This document shows positions 6,280 through 13,063 of a stretch of DNA of 14,370 nucleotides, in pieces; position 1 is the stretch's first letter, and each line of letters opens with the position of its first letter. The DNA is taken from NCBI GenBank assembly GCA_043731355.1, contig JAYTJE010000067.1:1-14370 (forward strand), given 5' to 3'. The position numbers were made by a program, and so were the translations under genes. A model generated the notes under the pieces. The model worked only from the letters and a program-made list of their open reading frames with translations. It was not told the DNA's origin and made no database searches. This stretch comes from GWC2-56-14 sp043731355 (lineage in GTDB: Bacteria > Nitrospirota > UBA9217).

Positions 6280-6432
6280 TCACTTTTCGTCAAAACGCTT
6301 CACTGCTTTGCTAACCGTAGTATAGTGTATTCCTGTATGATCAGCAATCTCTTTCAGGGTATACCCATATTCAACATGGGCAGCATGTATCTGCCGGTTT
6401 CGCTTGGTTGGCTTATCTCCTTTGGAAAACGC
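6280..6432 (-). pseudogene. C-terminal remnant of a REP-associated tyrosine (Y1) transposase
   Basis: This minus-strand frame encodes about 50 residues up to a TGA at 6280-6282. They include AAHVEYGYTLKEIADHTGIH followed by YTTVSKAVKRF, the helix-turn-helix tail typical of RAYT/TnpA_REP (Y1_Tnp, COG1943) proteins. The HUH catalytic domain (His-hydrophobic-His and the Tyr) is entirely missing. The frame meets a stop shortly upstream, inside the DUF202 gene, whose own stop lies five bases away. There is no start codon or ribosome site. It is therefore a stump left after deletion or rearrangement. Confidence 0.7.
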
Positions 6433-6436
6433 TCCT

Positions 6437-6805
6437 TCAGAAGCCCCAGAACAAATATGCGCTCATTATCATACCGAGAGCTCCAATGACTCCATTCGCG
6501 ACCATTCCCGTGGAAAGGTTGTAGCCGTCCGGCATTTCCACGGTCTTTATCGTTCGGAGTATCCGCTTATGCTGCGCAATGGAATAGATGGCCAGGAATG
6601 ATGCCAGCAGTATGAAAGCTTCTCCAATGATGAACGATATCTGACGATGAAATATTTTAGACTCTTCCGTGCCAATGATCTTCAGGAACAGACCGAAGCG
6701 CTCAATGACAAACCCAAACGCCATTATGGATATGCTCGTTCGATTCCAGGCTAATAAGGTGCGCTCGGCTGCGAATAACACTCTGGGATCGTTTAATTCT
6801 GACAT
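6437..6805 (-). CDS. DUF202 (YidH-like) membrane protein
   Basis: The 122-residue protein begins with the DUF202 signature DPRVLFAAERTLLAWNRT (residues 6-23), which runs into a first membrane helix (about 24-43). Two more helices follow at about 55-75 and 100-120. Function is unknown for the family; it is an integral inner-membrane protein. AGGAG lies upstream of the ATG. The gene is 40 bp after the response regulator's stop with no terminator between, so it may be the last gene of the kinase/regulator operon. Its 3' end abuts the transposase remnant, so the C-terminus may have been set by that rearrangement, although the final helix looks complete. Confidence 0.88.
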   Translation of the reverse strand: MSELNDPRVLFAAERTLLAWNRTSISIMAFGFVIERFGLFLKIIGTEESKIFHRQISFIIGEAFILLASFLAIYSIAQHKRILRTIKTVEMPDGYNLSTGMVANGVIGALGMIMSAYLFWGF

Positions 6806-6845
6806 GGTTATTCTCCTGTTTTTTGTATAGGATATGGCACCCCCT

Positions 6846-8177
6846 CTACTCTTCCTTCAAAATCCTCCAAAGACTGGTGCGCGAGATACCAAGCACCTCG
6901 GCGGCTTTTGACTTGTTGTCACCGAACATTTCGAGCACTTTCAGGGCATACTCCTTGTTCAGTTCTTCGATCGTCTTTACACGGTCCGGCTCTATCGTCT
7001 CGATCTGGAACATTTTGATCGTCTGGGGCAGACTGGCAGGTGTTATGGTGCCGCCTTTTTCGAGAATGATCGCCCGCTCCACGATATTTTCAAGCTCGCG
7101 CACGTTCCCCGGATAGCTGTAGTGCATCAGCACGTCCAGCGCCTCTTTCGTGAACCCCGCGATCTTCTTGCGGGAGCTCAAAAGATGCTTCTCAAGAAAA
7201 TAGGTGCAGAGCGGCAGGATATCGTCGCGGCGGTCCCGGAGCGGGGAAATGGAGATCTCCATGATGTTCATCCGGTAGTACAGGTCCTCGCGGAACCTGC
7301 CCTCGGCGATGATGGCGCGCACATTCTGATTGGTGGCTGCAATGAAGCGGACATCGACCTTGACCGGCCGGGTGCCGCCCACGCGGTAGAACTCGCCTTC
7401 CTCGATCACCTTCAGCAACTTGGCCTGTAGGTTCGGCGCCATTTCCGCGATCTCGTCGAGGAACAGCGTGCCCGTGTCCGCGATCTCCACCAGCCCCTGC
7501 TTGGTCTTGATAGCGCCGGTAAAGGCCCCCTTCTCGTGGCCGAAGAGCTCGCTCGCCAGCAGTTCCTCGGTCAGCGTCGCGCAATTGATCGAAAGAAAGG
7601 GCATCCCCTGCCGGCGGCTGGTGAAATGGATGATCTTGGCCAGGAGGCTTTTGCCCACGCCGGTCTCACCCGTAAGCAGCACGTTGCAGTCGGAATCTTT
7701 CATCCCGTCGATGGTGGCCAGAATCGCGTTCATACTTGCGCTCTTGGCAATAATCGATACCTTCTTGTCCATCCCCGCGTATGCCTTGAGGGCGACATTC
7801 TCCTTCTTTAAAACCTTTTGGTCGCGGATCTTCCTGACCTTGAGCAGCAGTTCGTCCAGGTCAAAGGGTTTGGTCACGTAATCGTACGCGCCTTTTTTCA
7901 TGGCATCGACAACGGAACCGATGCTGCCGAAGCCGGTGATGATGATTACCTCACTATCAAGCTGCCGCTCCCTGATGGTTTCCAGGAGCTGTATCCCCGT
8001 GAGCCCGGGCATTTTAATGTCCGCTATCAGCAGGTCAAAATGGTCGGCCTCGATCTTCTGGAGCGCCTCGGCGCCATTCTGCGCGCCCTCGGCCAGATAG
8101 CCGTCGTTCCGGAGCGCCTTTACGAGGTGTTTTAAGGTTATCTCCTCGTCTTCCGCAATCAATATTTTAAAGGCCAT
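6846..8177 (-). CDS. NtrC-family sigma-54-dependent response regulator
   Basis: The product is 443 residues from the ATG at 8177. The receiver domain (1-120) has the acid pair E9/D10, phosphoacceptor D53, T81 and K103. The AAA+ domain (about 140-370) has Walker A GETGVGKS (170-177), the sigma-54 contact loop GAFTGA (217-222) and Walker B LFLDEI (D241/E242). The C-terminal Fis-type helix-turn-helix ends in NKSKAAEVLGISRTSLWRIL. All motifs needed to activate sigma-54 polymerase when phosphorylated are intact. The longer frame upstream lies inside the kinase gene and is rejected because a receiver normally starts at MAFKILIAEDE. It overlaps the kinase by 11 bp. Targets are unknown; the nearby stress/TauE operon, with a sigma-54-like promoter, is a candidate. 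Confidence 0.95.
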   Translation of the reverse strand: MAFKILIAEDEEITLKHLVKALRNDGYLAEGAQNGAEALQKIEADHFDLLIADIKMPGLTGIQLLETIRERQLDSEVIIITGFGSIGSVVDAMKKGAYDYVTKPFDLDELLLKVRKIRDQKVLKKENVALKAYAGMDKKVSIIAKSASMNAILATIDGMKDSDCNVLLTGETGVGKSLLAKIIHFTSRRQGMPFLSINCATLTEELLASELFGHEKGAFTGAIKTKQGLVEIADTGTLFLDEIAEMAPNLQAKLLKVIEEGEFYRVGGTRPVKVDVRFIAATNQNVRAIIAEGRFREDLYYRMNIMEISISPLRDRRDDILPLCTYFLEKHLLSSRKKIAGFTKEALDVLMHYSYPGNVRELENIVERAIILEKGGTITPASLPQTIKMFQIETIEPDRVKTIEELNKEYALKVLEMFGDNKSKAAEVLGISRTSLWRILKEE

Positions 8178-9756
8178 GGTCCGCTGTCCCCTTTTTCGGC
8201 AAAGTGATCGTGAAGGTCGCGCCCGCGCCTTTTTCACTGGCAACGACGATCTCGCCTTGATGTTTTTTTATGAGACTATAGACGATCGCAAGGCCGAGGC
8301 CGGTGCCTTTGTCCTTAGTGGTAAAAAACGGTTCGAATATTTTCTCCAGCGATTCACCGGGAATGCCGGGACCGGAATCGGCGATCCTGATCGTCACGTG
8401 TTCGCCGGCAGAAAAAATATTCACGTTGAGTTCTCCCCGGCCGGACATGGCTTCCGCGGCGTTCGTGAAGAGATTGATAAAAACCTGTTCCAGCTGTCCC
8501 TGGTCGGCCCATACCAGGACTTCCGGGTGGTCCGATGAAAGGGTGCTTGCGATGTTCCCGTCTTCGTTCTGAAAACGTTTAAAGAGCCCCCTGACCAGAC
8601 TGGTGAGTTCGAGCTCCTGAAAGTGCGGCTCCCGTCCCCGTGCGAATTCGAGCAGGTCCCCGACGATCTTCTTGACCCGTATGGTCTGTGACAGGATATC
8701 GCTAAAGACCTCTTTCATGTCAGGAGGACAGTTCTCGCCCACTTCCCGCGCCAGCACCTGGGTGGAAAGATAGATGTTGTTCAGGGGGTTGTTCAGTTCG
8801 TGCGCCACGCCAGCAGCCAGCGTTCCGATAGCTGCGAGCTTCTTTGTCTGCATAAGCTCCTGGTTCTTTTTCTCAAGCTCCGCCTCATGCAGGGCAAGCT
8901 GGTCCTCCATATCGTTGAACTTGTCGATCAGGACGCCCACCTCATCGTTTGCCCTGCCTTTTTCGCGCGAGATGTTCAGGTGGGGATAGGACCCTTTTCC
9001 GGTCCGTTCCACGACATTGATCAGCAGCATGAGCCTCCGCACCACGTTCGTGATGATATAGAACAGCATGCCGATGCCGACAATGAAGAACAGCGGGAAG
9101 AAGATCAGGATCGCGATCTGCGACACCCGGATCACGGTCTCAGCCTTCTCGCGGGCAAGTTTGTCGAGGTCCTTGGATATCGTCAGGATGTCCTCGCCTG
9201 TTTTTCTGAGTGCGTTAATATCCTCGCCAAGGGACCGCAGGCCGCTGGTCAGTGCGTGACCGCGCGGCAAGCGGAACAGGGTTTCCAGGAATTCAGCGGA
9301 CTGGACGGGCCGTTCGAGGAATGCATTTTCCACCAGCGCGAAATACTTCTTTTCATCTTTTTGGCAGGCGCCCCTGGTCCGCTGGAAAAGACCGGTCAAG
9401 CGCCTGGCCTCTTCCTCAATGGCCGTAAACCGCTGTTCATACTCGGTGATGCTTTTTCGCAGGGACAGGTTGTCCGCCCGGTCGATGCCGGGGTTTTTGG
9501 CAAGAAGAACATTGAGTTCTCCGAGATAGACGTGGACCGCCGCTGACTCTTCCGCCATGCTCTCCGGACTGTACAGAAAATAGTTCTTTTCGTGCCGCCG
9601 GAGCTGGAGTGATTTTCTGCTGATCGTGTCGGTGAGTTCGAGGTAGCGGAGCTCTTTTTTGATCTCCATAAAACTGAGATACTCGAAGGCCGCGAGGATG
9701 GCGATGATGAAAGCGCTGATGAAAAAACTGAGGACTATTTTTCGTTTAAGCGACAT
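8167..9756 (-). CDS. Membrane sensor histidine kinase
   Basis: The 529-residue kinase has a first membrane helix (about 8-28), an extracytoplasmic, mostly helical sensor (about 30-210), a second helix (about 212-236), a HAMP linker (about 237-290), a short coiled coil, and a HisKA domain with phosphoacceptor H319 in AAGVAHELNNPLN. The HATPase domain has the N-box NLFTNAAEAM (428-437), DSGPG (460-464) and GTGLGLA (484-490). The sensor's LRRHEKNYFLYSPES resembles the RxEKxFL pattern of helical-bundle sensors (4HB/HBM type); the ligand is unknown. The start is the ATG at 9756; a GTG 15 bp upstream is in frame but has a worse ribosome site. It surely pairs with the overlapping NtrC-type regulator. 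Confidence 0.93.
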   Translation of the reverse strand: MSLKRKIVLSFFISAFIIAILAAFEYLSFMEIKKELRYLELTDTISRKSLQLRRHEKNYFLYSPESMAEESAAVHVYLGELNVLLAKNPGIDRADNLSLRKSITEYEQRFTAIEEEARRLTGLFQRTRGACQKDEKKYFALVENAFLERPVQSAEFLETLFRLPRGHALTSGLRSLGEDINALRKTGEDILTISKDLDKLAREKAETVIRVSQIAILIFFPLFFIVGIGMLFYIITNVVRRLMLLINVVERTGKGSYPHLNISREKGRANDEVGVLIDKFNDMEDQLALHEAELEKKNQELMQTKKLAAIGTLAAGVAHELNNPLNNIYLSTQVLAREVGENCPPDMKEVFSDILSQTIRVKKIVGDLLEFARGREPHFQELELTSLVRGLFKRFQNEDGNIASTLSSDHPEVLVWADQGQLEQVFINLFTNAAEAMSGRGELNVNIFSAGEHVTIRIADSGPGIPGESLEKIFEPFFTTKDKGTGLGLAIVYSLIKKHQGEIVVASEKGAGATFTITLPKKGTADHGL

Positions 9757-9792
9757 GGCCCACCGTAGCACAAGTCAACAGTCTCGTGCAAT

Positions 9793-9827
9793 AAAAAAAG
9801 GCTGAAGGATGCGGTCTCCTTCAGCCT
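9793..9827 (-). terminator. Rho-independent terminator after the tandem USP gene
   Basis: On the minus strand an 11-bp perfect stem (AGGCTGAAGGA pairing with TCCTTCAGCCT, 9799-9809 and 9817-9827) with a 7-nt loop is followed by a run of seven T. It lies 18 bp after the USP stop and about 37 bp before the kinase start. It therefore closes the TauE/USP operon and largely insulates the kinase/regulator genes. Confidence 0.9.
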
Positions 9828-9844
9828 CGTACCAGCAAAAATCG

Positions 9845-10699
9845 CTACGACTTTACCACCAGCACCGGACAGGGCGCATTGCCGATGACCTTTTCCGCCA
9901 CGCTCCCCATAAGGAGCCTGCGAAGGCCGGTCCTGCCGTGAGAGCCGATAATGATCACGTCCGCCTTCCGCTCCCTGGCCAGCCTGGTTATGGCCTCGAA
10001 GGCTTCGGACTCGCCCACAAAAGTTTCCGCGTTTACGCCAGCCGTTTCAGCCTGTTTTTTTACAGCGGCAACATGGCCTTTTGCCTTTTTGACCAGGTCA
10101 TCGACGGCTTGAGGGGCTTCCGCATAAAATTCCGCGGGAACATCGGCAACGGAAACAACCTTCAGCGCTCCACCGTAGGACTGGGCAAACGAGATCGCCT
10201 TTGCGGTTGCCACCGAACTGTACTTCGACCCGTCCGTTGCAAGCACGATGGTTTTCCAGCCCACGACCGTTCCATTCGGGACCACCAGCACATCACGCTG
10301 GGTATGACCGATGACCCGGGCGGTCACACTGCCGATCAGACTGCGCTCGAGGTGATGAACGCCGCGCCTCCCCATGACAATGACGTCGCAGTTCTCGGCG
10401 TCAGCCAGATCCACAATGCGCTCATAGACCTCGCCTTCCTCGCAGACCGTTTTGACGAGCATCCGCTCGGTCCTGGCCATGCGCTCCACTTCCGCGATGG
10501 CGTCCTCACAGGGTTTCCTGAGGGCTGCCCGTATGTCCCTGACGCCGAGGGTCTCGATCTCGCCCTCGTAGGGAGGGACGACCGATGTGACCGTTATCCA
10601 GCATTTTTCTTCGTTCGCCAGCTTGAACGCCTGGTGAAGGGCATTCTTGCCGGAGTCCGAACTGTCTACCGCAACGAGTATCTTTCTATACTTCCCCAT
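9845..10699 (-). CDS. Tandem-domain universal stress protein (UspA family)
   Basis: From the ATG at 10699 the product is 284 residues with two Usp domains (about 1-142 and 149-284). Both keep the ATP-binding signature G-x2-G-x9-G-S: G110/G113/G123-S124, and G252/G255/G265-S266 in the sequence GSHGRTGLRRLLMGS. The N-terminal strands are KILVAVDSSDSG and TIVLATDGS. Tandem Usp proteins bind ATP and act in stress or energy-limitation responses; the precise role is unknown. The longer open frame upstream (31 residues) lies inside the tauE gene and has no Usp similarity. The start overlaps the TauE gene by 14 bp, with a GGAG site inside it. Coupling to an anion carrier suggests regulation of transport or a shared stress response. 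Confidence 0.93.
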   Translation of the reverse strand: MGKYRKILVAVDSSDSGKNALHQAFKLANEEKCWITVTSVVPPYEGEIETLGVRDIRAALRKPCEDAIAEVERMARTERMLVKTVCEEGEVYERIVDLADAENCDVIVMGRRGVHHLERSLIGSVTARVIGHTQRDVLVVPNGTVVGWKTIVLATDGSKYSSVATAKAISFAQSYGGALKVVSVADVPAEFYAEAPQAVDDLVKKAKGHVAAVKKQAETAGVNAETFVGESEAFEAITRLARERKADVIIIGSHGRTGLRRLLMGSVAEKVIGNAPCPVLVVKS

Positions 10700-11768
10700 G
10701 CTCCAAGGCTCCTGACGCATGCAGCAGTTTTTCGGCCTGCTTCCCCTGCCACATGGCCCGAAGGACGATGAATGCGCCGAGCAGCAGTGCAAAGATCATG
10801 ATAGCAAAGCTGGTGGTCTTGAGCACTTTCACCGTCGTGTCGCCGAGCGTCTCGATGAGGCCGAGCTGTGCCAGGTACACCGGGACCATAAGTCCGCGGG
10901 AAAACAGCACGATCACCATGATCAGGCCCATCACGACCTTGATCATGAACGGCTTCACATAGGTGGTGCCGATGGCGCCGAGCTGGATGCCGAAGAGCGA
11001 ACCGGCAAGAATGATCATGGCGAGCCGGATGTCCACCATGCCGTGCATGGCATATTTGAGCGAGCCGCCAAGGCCCATAACAAAAGCTATCACGAGCTCC
11101 GTGGCCGACGCCATGAGGCTCGGTGCGCCGAGGACATAGATCACGGCGGGAACGCCGACAAAACCGCCGACCGCGATTGTTGCGGCCATCATGCCCGTTG
11201 CAAAACCGAGGGGGATGGTGAACAGGACCGAAACCTTGGCGTTGATGCTCTTAAAGTAAACCATGGTGCCCGGGATATTGATGGACTGGACCCACCTGGC
11301 GAGCTTGCCGGCCTTCTCTTCCGTGTTGGCATTGCCTGATTTATAGGTCTTCCAGGCATCATAGAGCACAAAGCCGCCGACCGTGGCAAGGATCACCACA
11401 AAGGCCACGCTCACGTAGAGGTTGGAGCCCGCGTCGCCGTAGGCCGCTTTGACCTTTTCCTGAATGCCCGCTCCGTACAGAACGCCTGCTTCAGCCGATA
11501 CGCCGAGGATGAGGCCGAGCTTCACGTCGACCTGACCATATTTTGCGCGCTTGATGGCGCCGACGAGCGCCTTGGGAAACTTGTGGCACATGTTGCTTGC
11601 AACAGCCATGAGGCCGGGGACACCGAGGCTCATCATGCCGGGCGTGAGCACAAACGCGCCGCCGGAGCCGATAAAGCCGCTTACCAGCCCGCCTACAAAG
11701 CCGACGCCGAAGAGATAAAGGATGGTGATCGCATCAAGATTGATGAAACTCGTCGCTATATCATGCAT
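10686..11768 (-). CDS. TauE/SafE-family anion exporter
   Basis: The 360-residue protein has about eight to nine membrane helices. It has the family layout: an N-terminal GFVGGLVSGFIGSGGAFVLTP, the NMCHKFPKALVGAIKRAKYG segment after it, and a second half-repeat around GFATGMMAATIAVGGFVGVP. Members export sulfite, sulfoacetate or other organosulfur anions; the substrate is not shown here. A soluble loop of about 50 residues (near 135-190) separates the two halves. A strong AAAGGAGGT ribosome site precedes the ATG. It is preceded by a small two-helix protein and followed by an overlapping USP, an arrangement that suggests an accessory subunit and a stress-linked regulator. Confidence 0.9.
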   Translation of the reverse strand: MHDIATSFINLDAITILYLFGVGFVGGLVSGFIGSGGAFVLTPGMMSLGVPGLMAVASNMCHKFPKALVGAIKRAKYGQVDVKLGLILGVSAEAGVLYGAGIQEKVKAAYGDAGSNLYVSVAFVVILATVGGFVLYDAWKTYKSGNANTEEKAGKLARWVQSINIPGTMVYFKSINAKVSVLFTIPLGFATGMMAATIAVGGFVGVPAVIYVLGAPSLMASATELVIAFVMGLGGSLKYAMHGMVDIRLAMIILAGSLFGIQLGAIGTTYVKPFMIKVVMGLIMVIVLFSRGLMVPVYLAQLGLIETLGDTTVKVLKTTSFAIMIFALLLGAFIVLRAMWQGKQAEKLLHASGALEHGEV

Positions 11769-11769
11769 G

Positions 11770-12021
11770 TTACTTTACCTCCTTTTTTTTGCGCGCCGCT
11801 TCTACGCCGAGAACGGTCCAGAAATGCCCGGTGAATCCGCCGTGAAAATACGAGAAGACGAACGCGACGATGATCGGCAAAAACGCATACCAGCCCCCCT
11901 TGGTGAAGGTGCTGTTGATCAGGTCCTGCTTCATTAACAGGGTCGTATAGAGCGCCAGTGAAATGGCCCCCATAACGATCATTGCAACAACTGGTTTCTT
12001 TCTTGTAGTGCTTTGTGCCAT
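11770..12021 (-). CDS. Small two-helix membrane protein encoded with TauE/SafE
   Basis: From the ATG at 12021 the product is 83 residues: a short basic N-terminus (MAQSTTRKK), helix 1 (about 10-28), a loop with KQDLINSTFTKGGW, helix 2 (about 42-60), and a basic tail ending in RKKKEVK. A perfect AAGGAGGA lies upstream of this ATG; the earlier in-frame ATG at 12042 has no such site. It stops one base before the TauE start region, so the two are tightly coupled. I do not know a named family. Its size and position suggest a subunit or assembly partner of the carrier. Confidence 0.8.
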   Translation of the reverse strand: MAQSTTRKKPVVAMIVMGAISLALYTTLLMKQDLINSTFTKGGWYAFLPIIVAFVFSYFHGGFTGHFWTVLGVEAARKKKEVK

Positions 12022-12065
12022 GGTGATTCCTCCTTGGATCATTGATTTTGATGATTAGGGCTTTT

Positions 12066-12092
12066 TCTCACTTCTCACTTCTCACTTCTCAC
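12066..12092. repeat. Heptanucleotide tandem repeat at a gene end
   Basis: TCTCACT is repeated 3.9 times without change (12066-12092). The array overlaps the TGA stop of the 170-residue protein gene and fills part of the 67-bp gap before the 83-residue protein gene, the largest gap in this operon. Changes in copy number would alter only the spacer length and the bases after the stop, not the upstream protein. Confidence 0.85.
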
Positions 12093-12601
12093 GCTCTTGC
12101 CTCATCCATCACCACCACGAGCGGACATTTCAACTTCTGCCACAGCTCCGAAAGCGTCTTGTCCTTCTTGTTACAGTCCATATCCAGGCTGTTCGGGGAT
12201 TCGATGATCGCGAAGGCGATCTCCTTGTCTTTTTCGGTATGCTCGATGATCTGCTGTTTGAGGCAGCCGGTCCGCTGGATAAGACGATACGGAACTCCTT
12301 CCGCTCTCAAGCTCTCCTGAAAGCGCATGAGTTCAGGATCGGAAGCGGCCACACTGCCTGATGGACCGGAACCGGATGCAACGAACAAGATGTCGAGCTG
12401 GGCATTGATCCTTTTCGAGGTGTTCAGGGCATACTTGAGTGTTTTGGCGTCGATCCGCCCCTCTTTGAGGCCGAGCAGCACACGCCGCCCTTCGCTGAGC
12501 AGGGACCGCGCAGCCTCCGGCTCCCCTTCTTCCGCAAAGGTCGCCGCCGCCATCACGTCCTCTATCTGTTTCATCATCTTCTTCAATCTAATCATCTCCA
12601 T
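12089..12601 (-). CDS. USP/Rossmann-like conserved protein with FAEEGE N-terminus
   Basis: The 170-residue soluble protein is not assigned to a named family. Residues 1-35 form a helical segment (KKMMKQIEDVMAAATFAEEG...EAARSLLSE) that closely resembles the start of the 58-residue protein encoded just upstream. Residues about 65-165 alternate strand and helix (AQLDILFVASGSG, AEGVPYRLIQRT, KEIAFAIIESP, KLKCPLVVVMDEA), like one universal-stress-protein or nucleotide-binding Rossmann domain. The G-x2-G-x9-G ATP signature is absent, so ATP binding is doubtful. The start has a GAGGT site 7 nt away. It lies in the TauE/USP operon, suggesting a regulatory rather than an enzymatic role. Confidence 0.72.
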   Translation of the reverse strand: MEMIRLKKMMKQIEDVMAAATFAEEGEPEAARSLLSEGRRVLLGLKEGRIDAKTLKYALNTSKRINAQLDILFVASGSGPSGSVAASDPELMRFQESLRAEGVPYRLIQRTGCLKQQIIEHTEKDKEIAFAIIESPNSLDMDCNKKDKTLSELWQKLKCPLVVVMDEARA

Positions 12602-12628
12602 GATCGGACCTCAGTGAATACCGGCTCC

Positions 12629-12805
12629 TTAGTTGGCCCGGAGCTCGTTGCGTACGGTCGGACGATTCTGCTCGCGTTTCGAGGGACGGTCCGTCGTGCG
12701 TACGGTATCTTCCTTCATGATCTGCCGTGCGGTCTCGAATTCGCCTTCTTCGGCAAAGGCCGCCGCAACCATCGTTGTTTCAAATTTCTTAAGTAAGCTT
12801 TTCAT
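12629..12805 (-). CDS. 58-residue protein sharing the FAEEGE motif, first gene of the operon
   Basis: This short frame encodes 58 residues beginning MKSLLKKFETTMVAAAFAEE. A perfect AGGAGG ribosome site 8 nt upstream supports translation. Residues 1-30 align with residues 8-35 of the following gene's product (VAAAFAEEGEFETAR versus MAAATFAEEGEPEAAR). The rest (about 31-58) is polar, rich in Arg, Thr and Asn, and probably disordered. I recall similar short 'AFAE.GEFETAR' proteins in deltaproteobacterial genomes but no known function. The gap to the next start is 27 bp, so the two are cotranscribed. The shared motif may be a dimerisation or docking helix. Confidence 0.75.
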   Translation of the reverse strand: MKSLLKKFETTMVAAAFAEEGEFETARQIMKEDTVRTTDRPSKREQNRPTVRNELRAN

Positions 12806-13063
12806 TTTGCTGCCTCCTGAGTGGTTAAGATACTTACCTTATTACACTTCCCATGCCAAAGAGAAAAAACTGTGCAACACGTTGATAACAGAGATAAACT
12901 AAAGGTCGGGATCTTTTTTAACTTGTGACCGATCTGTTTTACTTTGCAATAGGCCATTGCTCGTGGGTTATTTAGTCGTTGAATTGTAATGATTAATTTA
13001 GATGTTGCATTGGAATTGAAAACGTTGTATTTTGAAACACTCAACCGAGGCGGTGGTGAAGCA
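12806..13063. other. Divergent intergenic region between the stress operon and the lon-like gene
   Basis: These 258 AT-rich bases separate two divergent transcription units. The left edge holds the ribosome site and sigma-54-like element of the leftward operon. For the rightward gene, TTGCAT (13005-13010) and TATTTT (13028-13033) are 17 bp apart, but match the consensus at only three and four positions, so this promoter is weakly supported. A GTTGATAAC near-palindrome lies near 12882. No RNA gene or heat-shock-type promoter was recognised. Confidence 0.5.
12843..12858 (-). promoter_or_regulatory. Sigma-54-like promoter of the TauE/USP operon
   Basis: On the minus strand TGGCATGGGAAGTGTA (12858-12843) matches the sigma-54 pattern TGGCAYG-N4-TTGCW well at the -24 element and partly at -12, where GC is GT. 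The predicted start near 12832 would give a leader of about 26 nt containing the AGGAGG site, which is a sensible geometry. The same bases can be read as a -35 TTGGCA, but no acceptable -10 box follows at 16-18 bp. The nearby NtrC-type regulator makes sigma-54 control plausible. Confidence 0.35.

Larger units (their letters stand above)
5925..6436. other. Gene-poor accessory stretch between the STAS-like and DUF202 genes
   Basis: About 510 bp hold no intact gene. From left to right they contain the leftward promoter with its palindrome (to 6014), a GC-rich 60-bp inverted repeat (6062-6121), an AT-rich spacer (about 6122-6255) in which I see nothing but short inverted repeats, the string GGGTCAGGTCTTG (6262-6274), and the tail of a broken transposase gene (6280-6432). 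Base composition shifts abruptly from GC-rich to AT-rich near 6120, unlike the flanking genes, which suggests acquired or decayed DNA. Confidence 0.6.

Noticed and set aside
8800..9546. 248-residue plus-strand frame opposite the histidine kinase
   Set aside because: Low-complexity Gln/Asp/His-rich translation, antisense to intact kinase domains.
9809..10771. 320-residue plus-strand frame opposite the universal stress protein
   Set aside because: It runs through the terminator hairpin and is antisense to two intact Usp domains; no ribosome site.
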